Source: an uncultured Erysipelotrichaceae bacterium (GTDB taxonomy: Bacteria > Bacillota_I > Bacilli_A > Erysipelotrichales > Coprobacillaceae). From it: 64,000 nt of DNA. Below the pieces are notes generated by a model. It worked only from the letters and a program-made list of their open reading frames with translations, had not been told where the DNA came from and ran no database searches. A program made the position numbers and the translations under genes. The DNA lies in the NCBI GenBank assembly GCA_900538465.1, contig UPXV01000007.1, positions 8,756 to 72,755 of the forward strand, given 5' to 3'. This document shows positions 9,654-17,810 of this stretch, in pieces (within the stretch, counting starts at the first letter, position 1; every line of letters starts with the position of its first letter).

Positions 9654-10910
9654 ATGAAATTAATTAAAAGTAGAGAAGTCATTCAAATTGTTAGAAATAT
9701 GCTTAACTTAATAGATGTAAGATTAGTACATCATGGCGAGCGTGTTACTTTTTTATGTGTAAAAATATTAGAACATCTTCACTATTCACAAGAGGATATT
9801 TATCTTTGTGCAAAATTAGCCTTATTTCATGATATAGGCGCATATAAAACAGATGAAATTGATAATATGTTAACATTTGAATCTCATGATGTTTGGGAAC
9901 ATGCTATATATGGTTATCTTTTTTTATCAAGATTATCACCTTTAGCTGCTTATGCTGATTGTGTTTTGTTTCATCATTTAGATTATGAAAAACTTTTGAC
10001 AGTTGATTGTAGTCAATTAGAAATGACAAGTCTTATTCATATGTGTGATCGTATTGATGTTTTATTACAGAGTGGAGTTATGGTTGATCAACAATTTTTT
10101 GATAAAACAGTTGATAAAAAGTTTATGAAAAAATTTGTAGATGCTTTTTATGAATTGGATCAAAATCATCATTTGCTTCAACAACTTGTAAATCATCAAT
10201 ATCATCAAGATATTGATGAACTTTTTGAGAGTTATATATTTAGTGATGATGAAAAATATATGTATTTGTGTATGATGGCATATTCGATAGATTTTAGTAG
10301 TGAATTTACAGTTGTGCATACAATTATGACAACTTCATTGGCTGTTGAAATTGCTAAATTTTGTGGTATGAATGATTTGGAAATTGAAAAGATATATTAT
10401 GGGGCACTTCTTCATGATATTGGAAAAGCTGCTATACCAATATCAATATTAGAAAAACCAGGAAAATTAACAGAAGAAGAAACAAGAATTATGCAAACCC
10501 ATGTTGAAATTAGTGAAGAGGTTTTAAAAGGGCATTTACCTGATGATATTCTACAAATAGCAATTAGACATCATGAAAAATTAGATGGTAGTGGTTATCC
10601 AAGAAGACTTTGTAAAGATGACTTAACTTTAAGTGAATGTATTGTTGCAGTGGCTGATATTTTAAGTGCGTTATTAGGAAAAAGAAGTTATAAGTCTGAG
10701 TTAAGTATAGAACAAGCTATAGAAATCGTTCAAGATATGGCAAATAAGGGACTGATATCAAAAGAAGTTGTTTCAGTATTTGTTGATAATTATCACCAAA
10801 TTATAAAAAATGTAAAAGACAATTCAAAAGAAATTCAGCAAATATATCTTGCTATGAATGAAGATTATGTTTCTATATACAAACGTTTAGAAGAATACAA
10901 TCTTTTATAA
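9654..10910 (+). CDS. Tandem HD / HD-GYP domain protein
   Basis: 418 residues with two HD phosphohydrolase domains and no membrane segment. The first has His59-Asp60 (FHDIGAYK) and lacks the GYP signature. The second is a standard HD-GYP domain: HDIGK at 254-258, HHEKLDGSGYP ending in GYP at 314-316, then the VADILSALL segment. HD-GYP proteins are usually metal-dependent cyclic-di-GMP phosphodiesterases, though some act on other cyclic nucleotides. No receiver or sensor domain is fused. It stands alone, transcribed away from the collagen-like gene on its left, with a GGGGAA ribosome site and a terminator directly after it. A role in sporulation or surface switching is suggested only by its position between two collagen-like genes. 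Confidence 0.87.
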   Translation: MKLIKSREVIQIVRNMLNLIDVRLVHHGERVTFLCVKILEHLHYSQEDIYLCAKLALFHDIGAYKTDEIDNMLTFESHDVWEHAIYGYLFLSRLSPLAAYADCVLFHHLDYEKLLTVDCSQLEMTSLIHMCDRIDVLLQSGVMVDQQFFDKTVDKKFMKKFVDAFYELDQNHHLLQQLVNHQYHQDIDELFESYIFSDDEKYMYLCMMAYSIDFSSEFTVVHTIMTTSLAVEIAKFCGMNDLEIEKIYYGALLHDIGKAAIPISILEKPGKLTEEETRIMQTHVEISEEVLKGHLPDDILQIAIRHHEKLDGSGYPRRLCKDDLTLSECIVAVADILSALLGKRSYKSELSIEQAIEIVQDMANKGLISKEVVSVFVDNYHQIIKNVKDNSKEIQQIYLAMNEDYVSIYKRLEEYNLL

Positions 10911-10911
10911 A

Positions 10912-10956
10912 AAAGATGGAGTAGACACATTGAGTGTTTCTCCATCTTTCTTTGTT
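10912..10956. terminator. Bidirectional terminator between convergent genes
   Basis: AAAGATGGAG and the following AGACAC pair with GTGTTTCTCCATCTTT; the stem is followed by T-rich sequence on the plus strand and preceded by A-rich sequence, so it can serve the HD-GYP gene and the convergent collagen-like gene. Confidence 0.8.
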
Positions 10957-11514
10957 TTAAATATTTCTTTCAAGTTTTAAAATTGTTAATGAGAGTTGTC
11001 CTTCTGTATGTGAAACATTAGAACTAAATGTTAATGTAAAAACAGTTGGCTGACTCACTTGAATTATAAAAGTTGCACTTCCTTGAGCAGTGTTTTGTGG
11101 TTGACCTGTTCTTGAATAAACACCAAATTCGATATGAGCTGCTCCATTATATGATGGTGTCACTTGCATATATCCAGGTGTTGTCAAAAGTGCACTAACG
11201 CTATAATTGATGAGATAAAATCCTGGTTGTAATCCAATTGATGTTGTTTGTGGAGATGTGATGTTTCCAGTTGAATCTGTGATTGATGGAAAAAGATTCA
11301 TTGGGGCATTGTTTACAAAGATTGTGGCATAATTGGCAAAAGATGCAAATGATTGATTTTCTAAACCAGCTGGACCCGTTGGGCCAGTTGGACCTGTAGG
11401 TCCTGTTGGACCAGTAGGACCTGTTGCTCCACTTGGACAATTGATAATAACTGGAGGACAACATTCTTCAGTTGAACACATACTTATGGGATTATTTTGA
11501 TAAATTTCATCCAT
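10957..11514 (-). CDS. BclA-like collagen protein with C1q/TNF-type end
   Basis: 185 residues. A short N-terminal region ends in CCPPVIINC, followed by a brief GPT collagen stretch (about residues 30-50) and a globular domain of about 135 residues with alternating beta strands (FYLINYSVSALL, AHIEFGVYSR, SATFIIQVSQPTVFTLTF). This layout matches BclA-family spore-surface glycoproteins, in which the C-terminal jelly-roll trimerises. The collagen part is much shorter than in the protein at 8746-9486. An AAGGAGGTGA ribosome site precedes the start. Thr in the GPT triplets is the known glycosylation target in BclA, which fits the glycosyltransferase encoded next on the same strand. Spore localisation is inferred. 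Confidence 0.85.
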   Translation of the reverse strand: MDEIYQNNPISMCSTEECCPPVIINCPSGATGPTGPTGPTGPTGPTGPAGLENQSFASFANYATIFVNNAPMNLFPSITDSTGNITSPQTTSIGLQPGFYLINYSVSALLTTPGYMQVTPSYNGAAHIEFGVYSRTGQPQNTAQGSATFIIQVSQPTVFTLTFSSNVSHTEGQLSLTILKLERNI

Positions 11515-11591
11515 ATTTTCACCTCCTTATATAACTTATGAAAATCTTTTATAAAGTGTTATAGATAAAAAAACTTTCCATTTGAAAAGGT

Positions 11592-12665
11592 TTATTCAAG
11601 AAATTGTTCAAAGTATCTTTTGTTGTGTAAATAAGAAGAATCTAAAGGTTTTGTTTTTCCTGCCAATTCATTATAAAATTGTGCTGTTTTATGATCACCT
11701 AAAGAATCATAACATAAACAAAGTTGCATATAAGGAATATAATCATAACAATCTGGTGTTATAAAAGCGCCAGATTCATCATTTCTTTTACAAGAAAGAG
11801 CCATTGAATACCAGAAAATAGCTTGTTCATAACACTTTAATTCATAAAAATATTTTCCCAAGTCACAACATATTTCAGCTCGTGGAACATCATAACAAAG
11901 ACTTTTTAATAAAGAAGTGACAGCTTCTTGCATATTCCCCATTTCATAATAACAATAGCCTAAAAACTGACAAGCAGAAATATTGTTTTCACGCCATCCT
12001 TGTCCTGTATTTAAAAATCTTTTGAATTCTGTTATGGCTTCATCATAAAATTGATGATAGTAAAGTTCTCTTGCATAATAAAACATCTCTCTAGGTGAAA
12101 ACAAAACACCTTCTTTTTCTTTGCGTTTAAATATTTTTAAATTACGACAAGAATCTTGAGCTTTTATTTTTTGATGGGTAATAGCAATTTGACTATAAAT
12201 CACTTTTCCTCTTGGACTAATGACTTCATGAACAAATCCTTCCCAATGAAATTGATCACTTCTTCTTAGTAATCTTTCACGATAATACGTAAATATAGGT
12301 TTTCCATTTTCATCAAAATTTGTGTTATATCTCATCATAACAACAGAAGTATCTGGTAAAAGAGTTTCTTTTAATTTTTTGATTTCTTTTTGATCTTTTT
12401 TTAAGATAATATCATCTGCATCTAACCACATACAATAATCTTTTGTTGCTTTTGAAAAAGAATAGTTTCTCGCTTTTGAAAAATCATCACACCATTTAAA
12501 ATCATAAATTTTATGTGTGTATTGAGAAGCTATTTTTTTGGTTGCATCTGTTGAACCTGTATCTACAATAATGATTTCATCTGCAAAACTTTGAACACAT
12601 TCTAATGCTCTACTTAAAACATCTTCCTCATTTTTAACAATCATACATACGCTTATTGTAATCAT
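11592..12665 (-). CDS. Family 2 glycosyltransferase with TPR-like tail
   Basis: 357 residues. The GT-A domain occupies about 1-220: VCMIVKNEED at the N-terminus, IIIVDTGSTD for nucleotide-sugar binding, and the metal-binding WLDADD (DADD at 82-85). The C-terminal third consists of helical repeats resembling TPRs (FLGYCYYEMGNMQEAVTSLL, CYEQAIFWYSMAL). This arrangement is typical of bacterial enzymes that glycosylate proteins or peptides. It lies upstream of the BclA-like gene on the same strand, and O-glycosylation of the collagen repeats is a reasonable inference. The donor sugar cannot be told from the sequence. A GGTGAAATAG ribosome-site region precedes the ATG; the luxS terminator separates it from the luxS operon, so it probably has its own promoter in 12666-12711. 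Confidence 0.87.
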   Translation of the reverse strand: MITISVCMIVKNEEDVLSRALECVQSFADEIIIVDTGSTDATKKIASQYTHKIYDFKWCDDFSKARNYSFSKATKDYCMWLDADDIILKKDQKEIKKLKETLLPDTSVVMMRYNTNFDENGKPIFTYYRERLLRRSDQFHWEGFVHEVISPRGKVIYSQIAITHQKIKAQDSCRNLKIFKRKEKEGVLFSPREMFYYARELYYHQFYDEAITEFKRFLNTGQGWRENNISACQFLGYCYYEMGNMQEAVTSLLKSLCYDVPRAEICCDLGKYFYELKCYEQAIFWYSMALSCKRNDESGAFITPDCYDYIPYMQLCLCYDSLGDHKTAQFYNELAGKTKPLDSSYLHNKRYFEQFLE

Positions 12666-12711
12666 CTATTTCACCAATATAATATATGACAAATGCTTTA
12701 TTATGTGATTG

Positions 12712-12742
12712 AAAAAAGTTTATCTTATGAAAGATAAACTTT
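12712..12742 (-). terminator. Terminator of the padR-luxS operon
   Basis: A perfect 12-bp stem (12715-12726 with 12731-12742) with a 4-base ATGA loop, followed on the minus strand by a T-run. Its first arm overlaps the last bases of luxS. Confidence 0.88.
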
Positions 12743-13187
12743 AAAGGTAATGATATTCATGATCCCAAGGTTCTTTTATAAAAAATTGAGCAGCTTCTTT
12801 TGCTTTTATGAGATCCATATATGTATAGTTTCCACATTCTTCTTTTTTGGCACCAGGAATTTCTTCTTCCCATGATGCAATATGTTCAAATACATCTTTA
12901 ACAATTGTCTTTATTGTTTCAAAATCAAGACCTTTTGTAATTAGATAAAAACCTGTCATACATCCCATTGGTCCAAAATAGATAATATGTTCTTTATACA
13001 ACCCATTTCTTAAAAGTGTTGCACCAATATGTTCAATTGTATGTGCTGCTTTTGGATCTAAGGGTGTATCAACATTAGGTTCACACATCCTAATATCAAA
13101 AGTTGTTAAATCATCATCAATTCTTGAGATATAAACACCTTTTTTTAACTTTGTATGATCTACGCTAAAACTTGTAATTCTTTCCAT
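12741..13187 (-). CDS. luxS: S-ribosylhomocysteine lyase (autoinducer-2 synthase)
   Basis: 148 residues, slightly shorter than most LuxS proteins. It cleaves S-ribosylhomocysteine to homocysteine and DPD, the AI-2 precursor, in the activated-methyl cycle. The metal site is present: His49 and His53 in HTIEH, with Glu52 as general base, and Cys118 in ECGNY. The catalytic Cys76 sits in GPMGCMTGFY. The segment after HTIEH (IGATLLRN) differs from the more usual LFAGFMR form, marking a divergent branch. The start codon shares its A with the stop codon of the upstream DUF2812 gene (TAATG), so translation is coupled and luxS is the last gene of a PadR-controlled operon. No nucleosidase (pfs) gene lies nearby. 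Confidence 0.95.
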   Translation of the reverse strand: MERITSFSVDHTKLKKGVYISRIDDDLTTFDIRMCEPNVDTPLDPKAAHTIEHIGATLLRNGLYKEHIIYFGPMGCMTGFYLITKGLDFETIKTIVKDVFEHIASWEEEIPGAKKEECGNYTYMDLIKAKEAAQFFIKEPWDHEYHYL

Positions 13188-14422
13188 TATGATTCTCCTT
13201 TTTTAAAATTAAATTGAATGATTTTTAAAATATCATCATCTTTTTCTATGCCATATCTTACAACAACTTGATCTTGATATGCAATAATAATATTGTCTAA
13301 TTGATAATAATTAACATTGTTGAATGTTTGTTTTTTGAATTTTTGAAGAACTTCTTGATAAGGAAGTGGTGTTGTAAGTTCGTTTATATTTAGTGATTGT
13401 GAATGAATTTGATTGAATTCATTTTGCATTCGCACTTCTTGTTGTGTTTTTATAAGTAAGTTTTTTATAAGATTATCTTTTATTTTTTCATTTTGACAAA
13501 GATATTTTTCTTCAAAGTAGGAGTGTGTTGTATCACTTATGGAATAAGTAAGTATAAATGGATTACTTTCTTTGATTATATCTTTATCGTCTTCATAAGA
13601 ATAGTATTCTTTGACAGGGAGAAGATTATTTAGCTGAATTTCATTTAAACCTTGAGGTAAGAAAAAACAACCTAGTAATAAAATCAAAGCGAACTGATAC
13701 GCTTTTTGAAAATGGTGAGAGAAGGCTTTATAAATAATGATACCTAGTATGATCAATATAATATCAATCATCAAGTAGGGCATTCTCAAATTCAGTATTG
13801 GAACAAAGACTCCAACAATGAGTGTCAAGACAAAGAATATTTGTTCTAAAAGATTACAGAATCGACGAAGAGGGATATAGTTTTTATGAGCATTTTCCTG
13901 TATTTTATCTAAAAGAAAAGATGGACAGCAAATACTTAAACATGTCATTGAAAAGACAAATGTAAGTATTATTTGATAATAACTTTGATAATGAACATAA
14001 AAATCAATTGTATTCCATTGAACAAAATGACGAGACATATTTATGTTTATAAAACCTATTATGGCAATAGTGAGTAGTGCAATTTGTAAAGGTAAACCAT
14101 AGTTATCCAATAATAGAAGGCGATGCATACGTTCGTCTGTATGTAAATTGACTGCATTAATATCATGATGACGGTAAACATATAAATTTCTTGATTGACC
14201 TAAATATTCATATCCAATATCTTTTATAGTTTCTAAATAATCTTGATTAGGTTTTTGATAATCAAATTGATATTTGTAAAGATGACTATCTTTTTCAAAT
14301 TTGAAAAAGAAATAACCCACTTTTTTTAGACTATAACCTTTTTTAGACATCTTATGAAGGTCAGCTAATAAATCGTCTTCATAAATATAAGCATGTGAAA
14401 TGAGTTTGTATCTGTATTTCAT
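13187..14422 (-). CDS. DUF2812 membrane protein (downstream copy)
   Basis: 411 residues. The N-terminal DUF2812 region (about 1-110) has the family pattern: a MSKKGYSLKKVGYFFFKFEK segment, then YKYQFDY and a GYEYLG segment. Four or so hydrophobic segments follow (about 105-130, 150-170, 205-235, 240-260), then a hydrophilic C-terminal part of roughly 140 residues. The molecular role of DUF2812 is unknown; such genes are regularly found directly downstream of padR regulators. It shares order and motifs with the next gene upstream, a clear tandem paralogue. AAAGGAGAAT near its end doubles as the ribosome site for luxS, with which its stop codon overlaps. Confidence 0.8.
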   Translation of the reverse strand: MKYRYKLISHAYIYEDDLLADLHKMSKKGYSLKKVGYFFFKFEKDSHLYKYQFDYQKPNQDYLETIKDIGYEYLGQSRNLYVYRHHDINAVNLHTDERMHRLLLLDNYGLPLQIALLTIAIIGFININMSRHFVQWNTIDFYVHYQSYYQIILTFVFSMTCLSICCPSFLLDKIQENAHKNYIPLRRFCNLLEQIFFVLTLIVGVFVPILNLRMPYLMIDIILIILGIIIYKAFSHHFQKAYQFALILLLGCFFLPQGLNEIQLNNLLPVKEYYSYEDDKDIIKESNPFILTYSISDTTHSYFEEKYLCQNEKIKDNLIKNLLIKTQQEVRMQNEFNQIHSQSLNINELTTPLPYQEVLQKFKKQTFNNVNYYQLDNIIIAYQDQVVVRYGIEKDDDILKIIQFNFKKGES

Positions 14423-14434
14423 AAGTACTTCCTC

Positions 14435-15676
14435 CTAAAAATAAAATTGAATCAATCCATCTATATCTTGTATTTGATTTATATATCCTCTTACAACAAT
14501 GTTATCTTTTTTAATAATGACTTGATGATTGAAATAATAACATTCATCAATCAAATCATTTTCATATTTTTTGCATTTTAAAATACTTTCTAAATAAGAT
14601 AAAGGTGTAGTTTTTTCATGAAATTCTTTATATTGATAATTATAAAGAAGGTAAACAAGATCATTTTTTTGATTATTTTGAACCATTTTGATAAGACTAT
14701 CTTGATATATTTCGTCGGCTATTGCCGTGGTTAAACAAGTATATGACATTTCATAAAAGTTGTTGTTATAAGAATAATGTTCATTATTTGTTACAAAAAG
14801 ATTGTGAATTGTTTTACTTTCGTTAAAATGATAACTATAAAAACTAGGGGTATCACTTTTATAGTCATTGAGTAAAATGGGAAATAATCCAATAATTGCA
14901 TAAATGAGAATTGTTAACTCAATGATACTTTCTATTGATTTATGAAAATTCAAAAAGATTGTATTTTTTTGAAAATAAGTTGTGATGATTTTTATCAGTA
15001 TAAAAATAATTATGATAAGTATAAGTTGAAAGAAAATTGAGAAGTTATAAAAAGAAGTCAATGCAAGAATAAAGATAGATATAATTTGTGTGACATGAGA
15101 AACGATTTTCATTATTTTGTAGATACTTATAAGAGTTTTCGATTGATACAGTAAACTTTTTTTGGCTATTATCATTGATAATCCATCAATGATAAAACCT
15201 ATAGATATACACAGATAAGCAAATTTTATTAAATAAATATGAAAATTTATATAAAACTCTGCTAAAGAATGAGGAATATATAAATCTTTAAAAAAATTGA
15301 TTAAGAAAATAATAGCCAATAGAATTTTGATAATAATATTATAGAGATTATAATTTTTATTAATGATTTCTTGATGTGTTTGTTCATCGGTATGCAAATC
15401 AGTTGCATGTAAATTGGCATTACAATAAATGTGTGTTTGATAGCCACGATCTCCAATATATTCATATCCTAAATCATGTAATAGTGATAGATATTCATCG
15501 TTTAGAGGATTATAGTCGATTTGAAATTTATAAGGATGATTGCATTTTTCAAATTTTAAAAAGAAATAACTCATAGATTTTAGTTTCCATCCTTTTAAAG
15601 ACATTTCTTCAAGGTATTGGATCCATTTATTTTCCAAAATAATATTTTCAGCTGAGAATACATATTTATATTTCAT
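14435..15676 (-). CDS. DUF2812 membrane protein (upstream copy)
   Basis: 413 residues, paralogous to the neighbouring DUF2812 protein over the whole length: MSLKGWKLKSMSYFFLKFEK at about residues 25-44, YKFQIDY, GYEYIGDRG, and the HTDEQTH motif that the other copy has as HTDERMH. About four membrane segments lie in the middle (residues 110-260) and a hydrophilic tail follows. Function unknown. The start overlaps the end of padR by 11 bases and its stop is 12 bases before the next gene, so the four genes form a tight operon. Whether the proteins are sensors, as proposed for PadR partners in general, cannot be read from the sequence. Confidence 0.8.
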   Translation of the reverse strand: MKYKYVFSAENIILENKWIQYLEEMSLKGWKLKSMSYFFLKFEKCNHPYKFQIDYNPLNDEYLSLLHDLGYEYIGDRGYQTHIYCNANLHATDLHTDEQTHQEIINKNYNLYNIIIKILLAIIFLINFFKDLYIPHSLAEFYINFHIYLIKFAYLCISIGFIIDGLSMIIAKKSLLYQSKTLISIYKIMKIVSHVTQIISIFILALTSFYNFSIFFQLILIIIIFILIKIITTYFQKNTIFLNFHKSIESIIELTILIYAIIGLFPILLNDYKSDTPSFYSYHFNESKTIHNLFVTNNEHYSYNNNFYEMSYTCLTTAIADEIYQDSLIKMVQNNQKNDLVYLLYNYQYKEFHEKTTPLSYLESILKCKKYENDLIDECYYFNHQVIIKKDNIVVRGYINQIQDIDGLIQFYF

Positions 15677-15989
15677 AAGATTGTTCCTCCAATATTTGAA
15701 TTTGTTTTAACATTCTTTCTTTTTCTAAAAGGAGTTTTTCTTTACCTTTTTTGGTAATAAGATAAGTTTTCTTTTGTTGAAAAGTTTTTTGTAGTTGAAT
15801 ATAACCTTCATTTTCAAAACGTGGTAGAAGAGCATAAAGTGTTCCAGCACCTATTTGGATTTGGTTATTTGTGATTGTAGAGACTTCTTGCATAATCTCA
15901 TAACCATGTCTTGGTTTATACAAAGCAACTAAGATATAAAACATTTGTGGTGTTAATGTTTCAAATTCTTTTCTAGCCAATGGAATCAC
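15666..15989 (-). CDS. PadR family transcriptional regulator
   Basis: 107 residues, the short PadR-s2 type: a winged helix (PRHGYEIMQEVS, IGAGTLYALLPRFENEGYIQ) followed by a single C-terminal helix for dimerisation. The LTPQMFYILVAL start and GTLYALLPRLE-type segment are diagnostic. PadR proteins are mostly repressors of their own operons and respond to small molecules or phenolics. An AGGTGATTCC ribosome site precedes the start. First gene of the operon padR - DUF2812 - DUF2812 - luxS; a dyad operator covers the promoter just upstream, so autoregulation is likely. Confidence 0.92.
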   Translation of the reverse strand: MIPLARKEFETLTPQMFYILVALYKPRHGYEIMQEVSTITNNQIQIGAGTLYALLPRFENEGYIQLQKTFQQKKTYLITKKGKEKLLLEKERMLKQIQILEEQSYEI

Positions 15990-15994
15990 CTCTT

Positions 15995-16050
15995 TATATT
16001 GATTATCGATATATCTAATATCAATATAACTTATTTAACAAAAAAGTCAA
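15995..16050 (-). promoter_or_regulatory. padR operon promoter with dyad operator
   Basis: On the minus strand TTGACT (16045-16050), a 16-bp spacer and TATATT (16023-16028) form a good sigma-A promoter. A 9-bp perfect inverted repeat (TATATTGAT at 15995-16003 and ATCAATATA at 16020-16028) overlaps the -10 box and start region, with an inner near-palindrome around TCGATATATC. This is where a PadR dimer would block transcription; the match to PadR is inferred from position. Confidence 0.7.
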
Positions 16051-16137
16051 TGAATAGTGAAAATATTTAAAAAAATATCTTTACAAAATACATAAAATCT
16101 TATATAATCTATCTTGCCTAATTGAGATAGGTAATAT

Positions 16138-16215
16138 GGCGGTCGTGGTGAAGTGGTTAACACACCAGATTGTGGCTCTGGCATTTCGTGGGTTCGATTC
16201 CCATCGACCGCCCCA
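16138..16215 (+). tRNA. tRNA-His (anticodon GTG)
   Basis: Full cloverleaf: the acceptor stem GCGGTCG pairs with CGACCGC, the extra 5' G (16138) opposite C73 is the tRNA-His hallmark, the anticodon loop is ATTGTGGC with GTG, the T-arm carries GGTTCGATTCC, and CCA is encoded at 16213-16215. Confidence 0.97.
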
Positions 16216-16226
16216 TATAAGAAATC

Positions 16227-16256
16227 AACTCCTTGTATATCAAGGAGTTTTTATTT
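16227..16256 (+). terminator. Terminator after tRNA-His
   Basis: AACTCCTTG (16227-16235), a 5-base loop, CAAGGAGTT (16241-16249) and a T-rich tail, 11 bases after the CCA end. Confidence 0.88.
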
Positions 16257-16516
16257 TGCTAAAATATATATTTTATAGAAATAAGAATGATCTTAAGTTT
16301 TATGAGGGAATATTCAAAATTAAATTTTATAGATTATGAGATAGAGATTTTGTAAGATAATCTATTATTTCATTAAAATTGTATTTTTCTCTCACCTAAA
16401 ATGTATTTATTTGATTTAAAATTGATTAAAGTTGAATAATGAAACGAAGAAGTTTATAATTGAATTGTAAGATAAAACTTATTATTCGTGTTAAGATGTA
16501 TCATAACAGTGGATAA

Positions 16517-16980
16517 ATGATGAAAAAGAAAAAAATTTTACTTGTTATTTTTGTTGTTATTATTGGCTTATTGATTGTAGTCATAAATAATACAATCAAT
16601 AATACAACTCATAAATATGAAAAAATTGGGATATAAAATTGCCAGAAGGTATAGAATTGATTTACAAAAAAAGTGAAATAGGATTTAATGGCGATGGAAC
16701 ATATTATGAAGTTTATAATACAACAAAAGACTTGATTTATAAAATTGATGATGATTGGAATAATCATAAAAATATTGATATTGAAAAAAGTTTGAATGAA
16801 GAATTAAATAATTTTGATGTTCCAAATTTCTCCAAAGAATATATTTTTAAAAAATAAATAAACCAGAGGATAAAAGAGATTATTTAATCATGTTATATCA
16901 AGATGAGAAACTTTATATTTTCATGGATTTATTATAGTGATTTAGATCAAAAATCATTTAAAAATGAATCTATTTATTGA
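16517..16980 (+). pseudogene. Frameshifted remnant of a membrane-anchored protein
   Basis: A decayed gene in at least four pieces. Piece one (16517-16636) begins MMKKKKILLVIF with a membrane anchor and stops just after KYEKIGI. Restoring one A in the run near 16621 continues it as NWDIKLPEGIELIYKK (the 16639-16857 frame). A second single-base loss in the A-run near 16851 would join NKPEDKRDYLIMLYQDEK (16857-16937). A third shift in the T-run near 16917 gives WIYYSDLDQKSFKNESIY, ending at 16980. Each break is in a homopolymer. The intact ancestor would be about 150 residues with an N-terminal anchor and a small alpha/beta extracellular domain. Function unknown. Confidence 0.72.
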
Positions 16981-17050
16981 TAAAATATGATTTGGAATAT
17001 AGAGAAAGTATAAAAATGTTTGTAATGATGATGGAAAGGAGGTCGTTTAT

Positions 17051-17473
17051 ATGTTGTATTTTAAAAATGTATTTTGTAAAATCTCAATAATAATCATAAC
17101 ATTGTTATGTTTAGTTGGATGTAATTTTGAACCTAATGTAAGCAATGTCAACAGACAAATTGGTAAGTCAAATCATTATAGTGAGGAAGAAATTAATAGT
17201 GCAATGAATATTATTGTTCAACAATTTCAATCTACAAACTTTAATAATTGTACTTTAACTGATCTTTGGTATGATGAAGAAACTGTCGCAAAGCAACAAG
17301 ATGAATGGTCAAAACAATACAATGATAAACAAGTTATTATTATTCTTTCTAATTTTAAAACAGGGACTCTTTCAAAAGATAATCCTTTAACTTCCCATAC
17401 AAAGTATGATAACTATAATTGGATACTTGCAAAGAAAGACAATCATTGGGAAATCAGAGATCAAGGATATTAA
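17051..17473 (+). CDS. Small lipoprotein of unknown function
   Basis: 140 residues. A signal peptide with hydrophobic core (ISIIIITLLCLVGC) ends in a lipobox, so Cys24 would be lipidated and the protein held on the outer face of the membrane. The mature part is hydrophilic, with a segment EEEINSAMNIIVQQFQ and later NYNWILAKKDNHWEIRDQGY, a pattern seen in small NTF2-like or DUF4829-type extracellular domains; the assignment is tentative. An excellent ribosome site (AAGGAGGT) lies upstream. It stands between the frameshifted gene and a terminator and appears to be a single-gene unit. Confidence 0.8.
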   Translation: MLYFKNVFCKISIIIITLLCLVGCNFEPNVSNVNRQIGKSNHYSEEEINSAMNIIVQQFQSTNFNNCTLTDLWYDEETVAKQQDEWSKQYNDKQVIIILSNFKTGTLSKDNPLTSHTKYDNYNWILAKKDNHWEIRDQGY

Positions 17474-17572
17474 GTAGAGATAAAATAAATCTGTAAATAT
17501 CGATGGTGATATTATTGATAAGTGTTGTCTTTAATAATGATAGTCCTTAGATTTAGAATTTCATTCAATTCA

Positions 17573-17597
17573 GGCTCTTGAAAAAGAGTCTTTTTAT
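17573..17597 (+). terminator. Terminator-like hairpin with GAAA loop
   Basis: GGCTCTT (17573-17579), a GAAA tetraloop and AAGAGTC (17584-17590, one G-U pair) followed by TTTTTATTT. It lies about 100 bases after the lipoprotein stop and only 22 bases before the next small reading frame. Confidence 0.8.
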
Positions 17598-17618
17598 TTA
17601 TCAAAAGGAGAATCTTTA

Positions 17619-17807
17619 ATGCCTAGAATGACCATTTCATCTTTAAGAGTCTATTATCAAGAACTTCATCATAAGGATAATTTTTCTATTCTTCATGATA
17701 TTTTTCTCTATCAGTTCATGTTTCATAAAAGCTACAGAGAACTCTATCATACTATGATTCCTTTCCTCTTGATGCTATCAGTGGAGCAAGAGGTGTTGAA
17801 AGGTTAG
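17619..17807 (+). CDS. Doubtful 62-residue reading frame
   Basis: Encodes 62 residues (MPRMTISSLRVYYQ at the start, FLLMLSVEQEVLKG at the end) rich in aromatic and hydrophobic residues. I do not recognise it. In favour: an AAAAGGAG ribosome site 8 bases before ATG, and hairpins with T-runs on both sides. Against: no promoter fits between the upstream terminator and the start, the composition is not that of a clear domain, and it may be a fragment. It would be expressed only by read-through of the 17573-17597 hairpin. Confidence 0.35.
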   Translation: MPRMTISSLRVYYQELHHKDNFSILHDIFLYQFMFHKSYRELYHTMIPFLLMLSVEQEVLKG

Positions 17808-17810
17808 GGG

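Noticed and set aside
16136..16339. Open frame over the tRNA
   Set aside because: It runs through tRNA-His and its terminator; not a protein gene.
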